Source: Bacteroidota bacterium (GTDB lineage: Bacteria > Bacteroidota > Bacteroidia > Chitinophagales > Saprospiraceae). From it: DNA of 6,252 bases. The position numbers were made by a program, and so were the translations under genes. The DNA is taken from assembly GCA_008501835.1 (NCBI GenBank), contig QQUB01000207.1:1-6252 (forward strand), read 5' to 3'. Positions 1 through 5,620 of this stretch are shown here, piece after piece. Position 1 is the first letter of the stretch. The number at the start of each line of letters is the position of its first letter. The notes beneath the pieces are model-generated. The model saw only the letters and a list, made by a program, of their open reading frames with translations. It was not told the origin of the DNA and searched no databases.

Positions 1-660
1 CATGCCCGCTATGTTGAAGCCCTTAAGAAATGTGGGGTAGAGGTCACCGTTCTGGAAGCTGACGAAAATTTTCCGGATTCAACTTTTGTCGAAGACGCAG
101 CCTTACTGACTCCTCATTGCGCAATAATCACCCGTCCGGGAGCCTTGTCCAGAAGAGATGAGATCCTGCTGATCGAACCGGCTTTACAGGAACATTTTCC
201 CAATATAGAACGCATAAATGCCCCAGGAACTTTAGAGGCCGGTGATGTCATGATGGTTGGTAGTCATTATTATATCGGGTTGTCCGGGAGAACCAATGAA
301 GCGGGTGCTCTACAGCTAATCGAAATTCTGGAAAGGTATGGCATGTCAGGCACCATGGTTAAACTGGAAGAAATGTTACATCTGAAAACCGGTGTTTCTT
401 ACCTTGAGCAGAATAACCTGCTAGCCGCCGGCGAATTTTTGGACCATGGGAAATTTCAAAAATTTAATCTCATTTCTGTTGACCTACAGGAGGCTTATTC
501 AGCCAATTGTATCTGGGTGAATGGAACAGTGCTCGTTCCTGCGGGATTTCCAAAAACAAGATCTAAAATCGAAGATGCCGGGTATGAAACGATAGCTGTG
601 GATGTTTCCGAATTCAGAAAACTGGACGGAGGTTTGAGTTGCCTGTCACTGAGGTTTTAA
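1..660 (+). CDS. ddaH: Dimethylarginine dimethylaminohydrolase (DDAH), 5'-truncated by window edge
   Basis: Hydrolase of the amidinotransferase/DDAH superfamily, expected to convert N-omega-methylated arginines to citrulline plus methylamines in the cytoplasm. The frame is open from base 1, giving 219 residues. A TTG at 145 could serve as a start, but conserved sequence lies upstream of it (FPDSTFVEDAALL at residues 24-36, RPGALSRR at 45-52), so the gene begins before the window. The presumed catalytic residues are Glu79 (GTLEAGDVM), His127 (MLHLKTG) and Cys214 (GGLSCLSLRF). In Pseudomonas aeruginosa DDAH, as I recall it, the triad is Glu114, His162 and Cys249. All three are offset by exactly 35, which suggests an essentially gapless match and about 35 missing N-terminal residues. 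A related citrulline- or arginine-type hydrolase is possible, but the GGLSC C-terminus favours DDAH. It has no obvious link to the genes downstream. Confidence 0.9.
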   Translation, partial: HARYVEALKKCGVEVTVLEADENFPDSTFVEDAALLTPHCAIITRPGALSRRDEILLIEPALQEHFPNIERINAPGTLEAGDVMMVGSHYYIGLSGRTNEAGALQLIEILERYGMSGTMVKLEEMLHLKTGVSYLEQNNLLAAGEFLDHGKFQKFNLISVDLQEAYSANCIWVNGTVLVPAGFPKTRSKIEDAGYETIAVDVSEFRKLDGGLSCLSLRF

Positions 661-679
661 AGACTTTCTCTAAGTGGGA

Positions 680-750
680 TCACGCAGATTTGCTCAGATG
701 AATTAGCTTATTTATCGCCTGGATCTGCGTAACCCCCGTTATCTGCGTGA
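680..750. repeat. Degenerate ATCTGCGT intergenic repeat with inverted arms
   Basis: A perfect 10-bp inverted repeat, TCACGCAGAT (680-689) and ATCTGCGTGA (741-750), encloses 51 nt. A further direct copy, ATCTGCGT, lies at 723-730, 18 nt before the second arm. The element sits just after the DDAH stop codon. No T-run follows the second arm, so it is not a textbook intrinsic terminator, although a folded transcript could still protect the 3' end. It resembles the short decayed repeats found between genes in many environmental Bacteroidota; that resemblance is from memory, not from a search. No coding sequence is visible in 661-862. Confidence 0.5.
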
Positions 751-780
751 AACCTTAATAGTTTTTCCAATAAACATTTT

Positions 781-849
781 TTGTTCTGAATTAAAACAAT
801 GTATTGATTGTTTTTAAAACAATCCCTATCTTTGCATTGTTCTCAACAA
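781..849. promoter_or_regulatory. Operator array of alternating TTGTT/AACAA half-sites
   Basis: Half-sites in alternating orientation cover the promoter: TTGTTCT (781-787), AAAACAAT (793-800), ATTGTTTT (807-814), AAAACAAT (816-823), ATTGTTCT (836-843) and AACAA (845-849). They form several inverted repeats. AAAACAAT-N6-ATTGTTTT spans 793-814. ATTGTTTT-T-AAAACAAT is a perfect 17-bp palindrome at 807-823, between the two promoter elements. AAAACAAT-N12-ATTGTTCT spans 816-843 and flanks the -7 element. TTGTT-N3-AACAA spans 837-849. The layout suits binding of dimeric HTH proteins and repression of the downstream gene by its own Xre-type product. The binding protein is inferred, not shown. Confidence 0.6.
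804..834 (+). promoter_or_regulatory. Predicted Bacteroidota-type promoter for the HTH-Panacea gene
   Basis: TATCTTTG at 827-834 matches the TAnnTTTG -7 element exactly. TTG at 804-806 lies 20 nt upstream, a plausible position for the -33 element; a second TTG at 808-810 is closer than usual. Transcription would begin near 841, giving a leader of about 20 nt before the ATG at 863. There is no Shine-Dalgarno sequence in the leader (AGCATTTATTGA precedes the ATG), as is normal for this phylum. Confidence 0.6.
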
Positions 850-862
850 AAGCATTTATTGA

Positions 863-1660
863 ATGAGCACAAATTTGTCACTGGTTGAAATTGGAAAACG
901 AGTTGCTGCATTTAGGAAATTAAAAGGTCTTTCGCAGGAAGAACTATCCCGGCGAATTGGCATTAGCCGACCTTCCCTGGCACAGGTGGAACAGGGGAAT
1001 CGTAACCTGAATGTATTGGAACTTCAAAAGCTGGCCATTGAGCTGGGTTTTTCCATGGATAAATTCCTTGCCAAAGATTTTCAGGTTACCGAAGAACTGG
1101 AAACCGAGACAGTAGAGTCAAAACCGGAAATAAGGATTTCAATTCCCAAACTCCAGATCGGAAAAATGAAAAATGTCCTGCTATATCTTCTGGAACGTTG
1201 TGCCGGAAAACCCAATGTAGGAGAGACTGTATTATATAAGCTGTTGTATTTCGCGGATTTCAATTATTATGAATTGTATGAAGAGCATATGACTGGAGCC
1301 AGATATCGGAAATTACCTTATGGACCGGTTCCCCAAAAATTGAGCTCCCTGTTAAATCGAATGATTGATGAAGGTGAATTGAAAAGGGTGAAAACGGAGT
1401 ATCACGGATTTGGACAAACCCGGTATCTGCCTTTGGAGAAATCAGATCTGACCCAGTTGAAAGCCAGTGAAAAGGAAGTGCTGGACAAAGTCATTGATCA
1501 GTTTTCGGATTGGTCCGCTTCGGCCATCAGTGATTATTCACATAAGGATATGCCCTGGCTGGCATCAGGAGAGGGCGATGATATTGATTACGAACTGGCC
1601 TTTTACCGGGAAGCCCCTTATTCTGTAAGAAACTATGATGAAGAAACGGAACAACCATGA
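863..1660 (+). CDS. HTH (Xre) + Panacea/DUF4065 antitoxin-type regulator
   Basis: A 265-residue soluble protein. Residues 8-68 form an Xre/Cro-type helix-turn-helix (GKRVAAFRKLKGLSQEELSRR, then ISRPSLAQVEQGNRNL). Residues 69-100 are an acidic linker. Residues 103-250 match the Panacea domain (DUF4065, SocA-like), with LYKLLYFADF at 124-133, TGARYRKLPYGPVP at 144-157 and a SHKDMPW segment at 226-232. Panacea proteins act as antitoxins that neutralise unrelated toxins, and the fused HTH would provide autoregulation. The start at 863 is the first ATG after the promoter and places the HTH at the N-terminus. The gene ends in ATGA overlapping a short ORF at the position where the toxin normally sits. 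That ORF is only a stump, so this copy appears to be an orphan antitoxin, or is kept as a regulator. No frameshift or missing part is visible in the protein itself. Confidence 0.88.
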   Translation: MSTNLSLVEIGKRVAAFRKLKGLSQEELSRRIGISRPSLAQVEQGNRNLNVLELQKLAIELGFSMDKFLAKDFQVTEELETETVESKPEIRISIPKLQIGKMKNVLLYLLERCAGKPNVGETVLYKLLYFADFNYYELYEEHMTGARYRKLPYGPVPQKLSSLLNRMIDEGELKRVKTEYHGFGQTRYLPLEKSDLTQLKASEKEVLDKVIDQFSDWSASAISDYSHKDMPWLASGEGDDIDYELAFYREAPYSVRNYDEETEQP

Positions 1661-1722
1661 CCTTCGAAGAACTCGATGAATTCAAAAAAGACCTGAAAAG
1701 GATTTTGAGAAACTTTAAGTAA
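1657..1722 (+). pseudogene. 21-codon remnant of a RelE-like toxin gene
   Basis: An ATG at 1657 overlaps the antitoxin stop codon (ATGA), the usual translational coupling in toxin-antitoxin pairs. The 21 codons encode a charged amphipathic helix (FEELDEFKKDLKRILRNF at residues 3-20) and end in TAA at 1720-1722. From memory, RelE-like toxins encoded beside HTH-Panacea genes in Bacteroidota begin much like this (pattern FxxxDEFKKDLKKLxKKY) and continue for roughly 100 more residues. No continuation is visible in any frame of the 19 nt before the next gene, so a point stop alone does not explain the loss; a deletion does. Alternatively it is a genuine short peptide. The match to toxin N-termini needs a homology search. 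Confidence 0.5.
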
Positions 1723-1741
1723 AATTGCTTTCCTTTACATA

Positions 1742-2755
1742 ATGCAGACCGCATTATTTATAGGGAGTGTGATAGGGATATTAAATAGTTTTATCCTCAT
1801 CATTTTTGCGCTGGTTTCAAAAAAAGGGAATCGCCTTGTCAACCGCTTATTCGCGCTGTTTGTATTTGTCCTTACCCTAAGGATTTCCAAGTCTATTTTA
1901 TTGACTTTCTCCGATGGCTTGCATGATTTGCTATTAACGCTTGGACTTTCAGGATTTTTAGCCATCGGCCCAACTTTCTATTTATTATCCGAAGCTGCAA
2001 TGGATCCCAGGTTTACCTGGAAGTGGAAACAGGTGATTCATTTCCTTCCTGCTATAATTTTTACTTTTCTCTGGATTTTCCTGGATCAGATCCGTAATGA
2101 CCGGGTGATCTGGCACCTTTTCTACCGGACCATAATGTTGCAATACATGATCTATGTAACCCTGGCTATTTTCAGGATAAAAAATCGAAGCGGTGAAAGG
2201 ACTCAGCTTAAAAACCGGTTGAATTTAATGGCAGTGTTTTTACTGGCCATTTGGCTGGCTTATTTCCTGAATGAAGTAGCGGGGTTTCCCTATATCGCCG
2301 GAGCAGTTTTATACAGCGTGCTGATCTATTTTTCTTTGATCATTATTCTTAATAAAGGATACATTATCAATTCTTCCGCACCAAAATATGAAAAAACAGG
2401 TCTGGATGTGGATGAAAATAAACGACTTTTGTCGGCGCTCGATTTTCTTATGGAACAAGAGCACATTTACAGAGACAATACCTTGTCCTTGACAAAGCTG
2501 GCTAAAAGACTTAAAACCAATACCCATGCCCTTTCTCAGGTGATCAATGAAAACAAACAAAAGACCTTTTTCGAACTCATTGGTTTTTACCGAATCGAAG
2601 AGGCAAAAATTTTATTACAACAACAGAAGCAATTAAAAATTTCGGACATTGCTTTTGATGTGGGCTATAACTCCTTGTCAGCCTTTAATAGTGCTTTTAA
2701 AAAGAATACAGGCCATACACCTTCACAATACCGCAATGGGAAAACAGGTTCGTAA
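1742..2755 (+). CDS. 7-TM membrane protein with C-terminal AraC-family DNA-binding domain
   Basis: A 337-residue predicted membrane-bound transcription factor. About seven hydrophobic segments fill residues 1-204 (roughly 4-26, 34-55, 63-83, 97-114, 124-144, 160-178 and 184-204). A cytoplasmic linker (205-225) leads to an AraC/HTH_18 domain at 226-333. Its first HTH is around LTKLAKRLKTNTHALSQVIN (250-269). Its second carries the family signature IAFDVGYNSLSAFNSAFKKN (303-322), followed by TGHTPSQYR (323-331). The family senses unknown signals at the membrane and controls nearby genes. ATG 1742 comes 19 nt after the toxin remnant, has no Shine-Dalgarno sequence and gives a complete first TM segment. 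The 3' end overlaps the next gene by 20 nt, so the two are co-expressed and probably translationally coupled. The ligand and target are unknown; the adjacent protease genes are natural candidates for the targets. Confidence 0.9.
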   Translation: MQTALFIGSVIGILNSFILIIFALVSKKGNRLVNRLFALFVFVLTLRISKSILLTFSDGLHDLLLTLGLSGFLAIGPTFYLLSEAAMDPRFTWKWKQVIHFLPAIIFTFLWIFLDQIRNDRVIWHLFYRTIMLQYMIYVTLAIFRIKNRSGERTQLKNRLNLMAVFLLAIWLAYFLNEVAGFPYIAGAVLYSVLIYFSLIIILNKGYIINSSAPKYEKTGLDVDENKRLLSALDFLMEQEHIYRDNTLSLTKLAKRLKTNTHALSQVINENKQKTFFELIGFYRIEEAKILLQQQKQLKISDIAFDVGYNSLSAFNSAFKKNTGHTPSQYRNGKTGS

Positions 2756-3434
2756 CATACTCGCTATTTTGGTAATCCTTATTCCATTTTACCTGCTGTC
2801 GATCTGGCAAAAGGTATTCGGTACGGTTGATTTTTCCCTTAAAAGCGTTTTTATTATATATCCGTTGTTTTCCGTGGTCGGTATCCTGGCTATGTTGTTG
2901 CTGAACAGATATTTTCTCAGGAAAAACATAAAGGTCTTTGCTGGTGAGGGGAGTTATTTATTAGATGTAGCATTTGCTTTTTTACTGCTCATCATTTTTT
3001 ACTTTGTTTTCAGCATCCAGGAGATTTCCTATGGGAGGTGGTTGCCGTTTGAACGGCAAAACGATGAAATGATGGCCCTGTTTCAGGTAATGCTTTCCAA
3101 TCCGGTATACACCATCATTTTACTTGGACCATTCATTTGGATCACCGAATCTTTTGCAGCATTTTCAAGAGCATTTTTGTTGGATAACCTATGGGATTTT
3201 AGCAACAGTAAATGGTGGAGTTGGACATCAATTGTCTTCATAGCCTTGATCTGTGCCTTGGTCAGAATTGATAATGGGCCGGCAACGGTGATCAGCTGGT
3301 TTTTAGTTTTTCTTGCAACCAATTATTTGTTCTTCAGATACAGAAGGGTTCTCCCGTTAATCCTTGCCGGAATTCTGTACCAAACCATTTCCCTGGGCAC
3401 CTATTGGTATTACAATTTTTTTGTGGCTGGGTAG
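2736..3434 (+). CDS. Catalytically degenerate CPBP-family membrane protein (pseudoprotease)
   Basis: A 232-residue polytopic membrane protein paralogous to the CPBP protein at 3623-4315. Shared features are a NRYFLRKN/KRYFLQES segment after TM2, NPVY (122-125), a GPxxW segment (131-135), FLLxxLWxFS (147-156) and RYRRxLPLxxAxxLY (201-215). The CPBP (Abi, CAAX-protease-like) family uses EExxR, a His, and HxxxD/N in the membrane. Here EELIR is replaced by AAFSR (141-145), His177 by Arg177, and HVLYD by GILYQ (212-216), so every expected catalytic residue except the motif Arg is gone. It should not be an active protease and may act as a partner, substrate binder or regulator. ATG 2736 overlaps the regulator gene by 20 nt. 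An in-frame TTG at 2649 would add 29 residues that do not look like a signal or membrane segment, so 2736 is preferred. Confidence 0.75.
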   Translation: MGKQVRNILAILVILIPFYLLSIWQKVFGTVDFSLKSVFIIYPLFSVVGILAMLLLNRYFLRKNIKVFAGEGSYLLDVAFAFLLLIIFYFVFSIQEISYGRWLPFERQNDEMMALFQVMLSNPVYTIILLGPFIWITESFAAFSRAFLLDNLWDFSNSKWWSWTSIVFIALICALVRIDNGPATVISWFLVFLATNYLFFRYRRVLPLILAGILYQTISLGTYWYYNFFVAG

Positions 3435-3475
3435 GAGGAAAGAGGATAGAATTAGCATCATATTAATAATGTGGT

Positions 3476-3530
3476 CACAGAGGGTTGTATCGCAGAGAGC
3501 CGCAGGGCAGCGCTGAGTTTCGCCGAGACA
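3476..3530. repeat. 10-bp periodic CGCNGRG tandem repeat
   Basis: Four consecutive 10-nt units begin CGCAGAG (3491), CGCAGGG (3501), CGCTGAG (3511) and CGCCGAG (3521). A related CACAGAGGG lies upstream at 3476-3484. The consensus CGCNGRG recurs exactly once per 10 bp, about one helical turn, and is more GC-rich than the AT-rich surroundings. It lies between two paralogous membrane-protein genes and is non-coding. It could be a decayed intergenic repeat like the one at 680-750, or a protein-binding array. Confidence 0.5.
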
Positions 3531-3578
3531 TTAAGATTTTCCATTAATTTTCTTACTTCCCGATAAGGCCGTCAGTGC

Positions 3579-3613
3579 TTTTGCAGCAAAAAGTGGACTT
3601 TTGAACTGCAAAA
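3579..3613. promoter_or_regulatory. Hairpin/palindrome just before the active CPBP gene
   Basis: Outer arms TTTTGCAG (3579-3586) and CTGCAAAA (3606-3613) are perfect 8-bp complements. Inside them CAAAAAG (3587-3593) and CTTTTG (3598-3603) can pair with a one-base bulge around a TGGA loop, giving about 14 base pairs in a 35-nt hairpin. It ends 9 nt before ATG 3623. No T-run follows, so it is more likely an operator, a leader structure controlling translation or a transcript-stabilising stem than a terminator. Confidence 0.45.
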
Positions 3614-3622
3614 TGATACAAT

Positions 3623-4315
3623 ATGAAAGTTTTAAAATCTCTGACAGCATTGACCATCGTGGTCTTTATTCCCTTTGCCTTAATGATATGGATTCGTATT
3701 CATCAATCCACCGGTTTTGCGGCAGTTGAATTGATCCAATATCCGTTGTTATTTGGAGGAGGAAGTATAATTGTATTGCTGCTTTTGAAGCGATATTTCC
3801 TGCAGGAATCACTAAACGATTTCAATTCAGGAGAAGGAAACTGGAAAACGGATATTCTCTGGGGGCTGGCTTTGACCGCAGCCTATTTCCTGTTATTTAT
3901 AGTGGAACGGCCCTTACTATCGGGTGTGCTGACCCGGGTACCTAATATGGAGATGTTAGACCTTATGTTAAGTATGCGCGATAACCCTGTATATCTTATT
4001 TTGTTTTTTGGACCGGTTTTGTGGATTGGCATTGCCCTTTATGAAGAGTTAATCAGAGTGTTTCTCCTGACATCCCTTTGGAAATTTTCTGAAAAAATGG
4101 GGTGGATGATTTTGGTGATTGTGCTAACGTCTGCGCTAATTGGTTTAACGCATTGGAGCCAGGGTTCATACGGTGTGGTAACCATTGGAATAAAAAGCCT
4201 GGTGAGTTGTTTTTTCTTTTTCAGGTATCGTCGATTGTTGCCACTGGTGATAGCCCATGTGTTATATGATGGTATTCAGGTCGCTTTATTATTGATAACT
4301 TATCCGCAAGGTTAA
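3623..4315 (+). CDS. CPBP-family intramembrane metalloprotease-like protein (CAAX/Abi)
   Basis: A 230-residue polytopic membrane protein with about seven hydrophobic segments. It carries the CPBP catalytic signature: EELIR (Glu141, Glu142, Arg145), a membrane His in IGLTH (His177; the usual FxxxH has Ile for Phe) and HVLYD (His212, Asp216). Known relatives process prenylated CAAX proteins in eukaryotes or take part in bacteriocin self-immunity or maturation in bacteria; the substrate here is unknown. It is the intact paralogue of the degenerate protein at 2736-3434, and the signature positions carry the same residue numbers in both. ATG 3623 gives a good first TM segment and follows a 35-nt hairpin. 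The S41 peptidase gene begins only 2 nt after its stop codon, so the two are almost certainly in one transcript. Sequential cleavage of a shared envelope substrate is an attractive but untested idea. Confidence 0.85.
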   Translation: MKVLKSLTALTIVVFIPFALMIWIRIHQSTGFAAVELIQYPLLFGGGSIIVLLLLKRYFLQESLNDFNSGEGNWKTDILWGLALTAAYFLLFIVERPLLSGVLTRVPNMEMLDLMLSMRDNPVYLILFFGPVLWIGIALYEELIRVFLLTSLWKFSEKMGWMILVIVLTSALIGLTHWSQGSYGVVTIGIKSLVSCFFFFRYRRLLPLVIAHVLYDGIQVALLLITYPQG

Positions 4316-4317
4316 AA

Positions 4318-5616
4318 ATGAAAAACATGAAAACTACCAATCGCATTTTACAATTGAGCTGCTTCATTTTATCAGGTATGGCTTTTCTAAACCTTTCCTG
4401 TCAGGCTCAGGATTTGAAAAAACAAAACCTTGAAATATTTCAAATAGTCTGGGAAACAGTAAACGACCATTTTTATGATCCAGACTTTGGAGGTGTTGAC
4501 TGGAAAGAGCAGTATGAAAAATATAAACCCCTCGTAGCATCTTGTCAATCGAATGATTCCCTTTATTGGCATTTAAATAAAATGGTTTTTGAACTGAATG
4601 TCTCTCACCTGGGAGTTGTTCCGCCTGAAGAAGTCAATGATGTTGGTGACCCTCAATTGTTTTTTGACGGAACCCTGGGAATGGATATTCGGATCTTAAA
4701 TGATAAAGTGGTAATTACCCGTATAGAGTCCGGGTCGTCAGCCGAAAAAGCCGGATTGAAGGCAGGAGCAGCGTTATTGGAAATTGACGGAATAACCATT
4801 GATTCCATTATTAAAAAAAGAAAGTCTTTTCCGACACCTCCATTTAATGACCGGAACCTGCGGTCCCTGATCACCCAGAAGATCATGGAGTCTTTGTACG
4901 GGGAACCAGGAACAGCAGTCGGACTTAAATATGTTGATCTGAATGGAATTCAAAAGGAAGTAAAACTCACCATGCAGGAGCGAAGTTTCCCCAAGGCGTT
5001 TTTTATGCCCGGGTTGCCCGAAATATACGCTTCTGTGAAAAGGCAGGTTTTTGAAAATCAAATTGCTTATGTCAAGTTTGACGTTTTCCATCCTGTGCTT
5101 TTAGATACCCTGGTAAGTATTGTACGGGAAACCCGGGAATTGCCCGCTATGATCATTGATTTGCGTGGAAACCCGGGAGGTGATTTTAATACCCGACGGA
5201 CGCTGGCCAGCCAGTTCGTAAGCCAACGCACCCTGTTTTGGAAATACCGGTCAAGAACGGAACTTCGGGAGGTCTATCTGGACCCGCCGGATATCCCTTT
5301 CGAAGGTAAGCTGGTTATTTTGGTGGATGAATTAAGTGCTTCTTCAAGTGAAGAATTCTCCGGAGGACTGCAGGCTATTGGCAGAGCCATTATTGTGGGG
5401 CAACAGACTCCTGGAAAGGTGTTAACCATGGAAGTCGTTCCGTTACCTAATGGTGCGATTATGATATATCCGAATCAACAAACCATGACTGCCAAAGGTG
5501 AAATTCTGGAGGGTAGGGGAGTTGTACCTGATATTGAGGTTGCTTTGGAGCCACATTTTTTATCTAATGGTATTGACAGTCAGTTGGAAAAAGCTATTGA
5601 ATTTTTGAAAGAATAA
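4318..5616 (+). CDS. Exported S41-family serine peptidase with PDZ domain
   Basis: A 432-residue protease of the C-terminal processing/tricorn-core family (S41). Residues 10-31 form an export signal. Cys28 (LNLSC) could be lipidated, but the lipobox is imperfect, and cleavage after the AQA-like stretch is the alternative. Residues 38-105 are the helical N-terminal domain (WETVNDHFYDPDF at 45-57), about 115-190 a PDZ domain (ESGSSAEKAGLKAGAALLEIDG, with its core at 138-158), and 245-412 the S41 core. The core contains IIDLRGNPGGDF (279-290), SASSSEEF (340-347) and TPGK (364-367). Ser342 and Lys367 are 25 residues apart, the same spacing as Ser452/Lys477 of E. coli Prc, and are the likely catalytic dyad. 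It would cleave proteins in the periplasm or at the outer surface. Two starts (4318 and 4327) are possible; 4318, 2 nt after the CPBP stop codon, fits coupling. Its 3' end nearly touches the convergent CHAP gene. Confidence 0.9.
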   Translation: MKNMKTTNRILQLSCFILSGMAFLNLSCQAQDLKKQNLEIFQIVWETVNDHFYDPDFGGVDWKEQYEKYKPLVASCQSNDSLYWHLNKMVFELNVSHLGVVPPEEVNDVGDPQLFFDGTLGMDIRILNDKVVITRIESGSSAEKAGLKAGAALLEIDGITIDSIIKKRKSFPTPPFNDRNLRSLITQKIMESLYGEPGTAVGLKYVDLNGIQKEVKLTMQERSFPKAFFMPGLPEIYASVKRQVFENQIAYVKFDVFHPVLLDTLVSIVRETRELPAMIIDLRGNPGGDFNTRRTLASQFVSQRTLFWKYRSRTELREVYLDPPDIPFEGKLVILVDELSASSSEEFSGGLQAIGRAIIVGQQTPGKVLTMEVVPLPNGAIMIYPNQQTMTAKGEILEGRGVVPDIEVALEPHFLSNGIDSQLEKAIEFLKE

Positions 5617-5620
5617 AAGA

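Noticed and set aside
145..660. A complete 171-residue protein starting at TTG 145
   Set aside because: The same frame is open to base 1 and encodes conserved DDAH sequence (FPDSTFVED, RPGALSRR) upstream of 145, so the start lies outside the window.
1723..1741. Continuation of the toxin in another frame by simple frameshift
   Set aside because: The 19 nt before the next ATG encode nothing toxin-like in any frame, so the missing part is deleted rather than shifted.
2649..2735. N-terminal extension of the pseudo-CPBP protein from TTG 2649
   Set aside because: It lies entirely over the conserved AraC second HTH coding region and adds 29 residues unlike a signal or membrane segment; ATG 2736 matches the length and numbering of the paralogue.
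3613..3730. Upstream out-of-frame ATG at 3613 starting a short ORF that overlaps the CPBP start
   Set aside because: No recognisable product, no ribosome binding site, and it runs over conserved CPBP coding sequence; probably chance.
4774..5091. Minus-strand 105-residue ORF within the S41 gene
   Set aside because: It is antisense to conserved S41/PDZ coding sequence, with no promoter or domain; a shadow frame.
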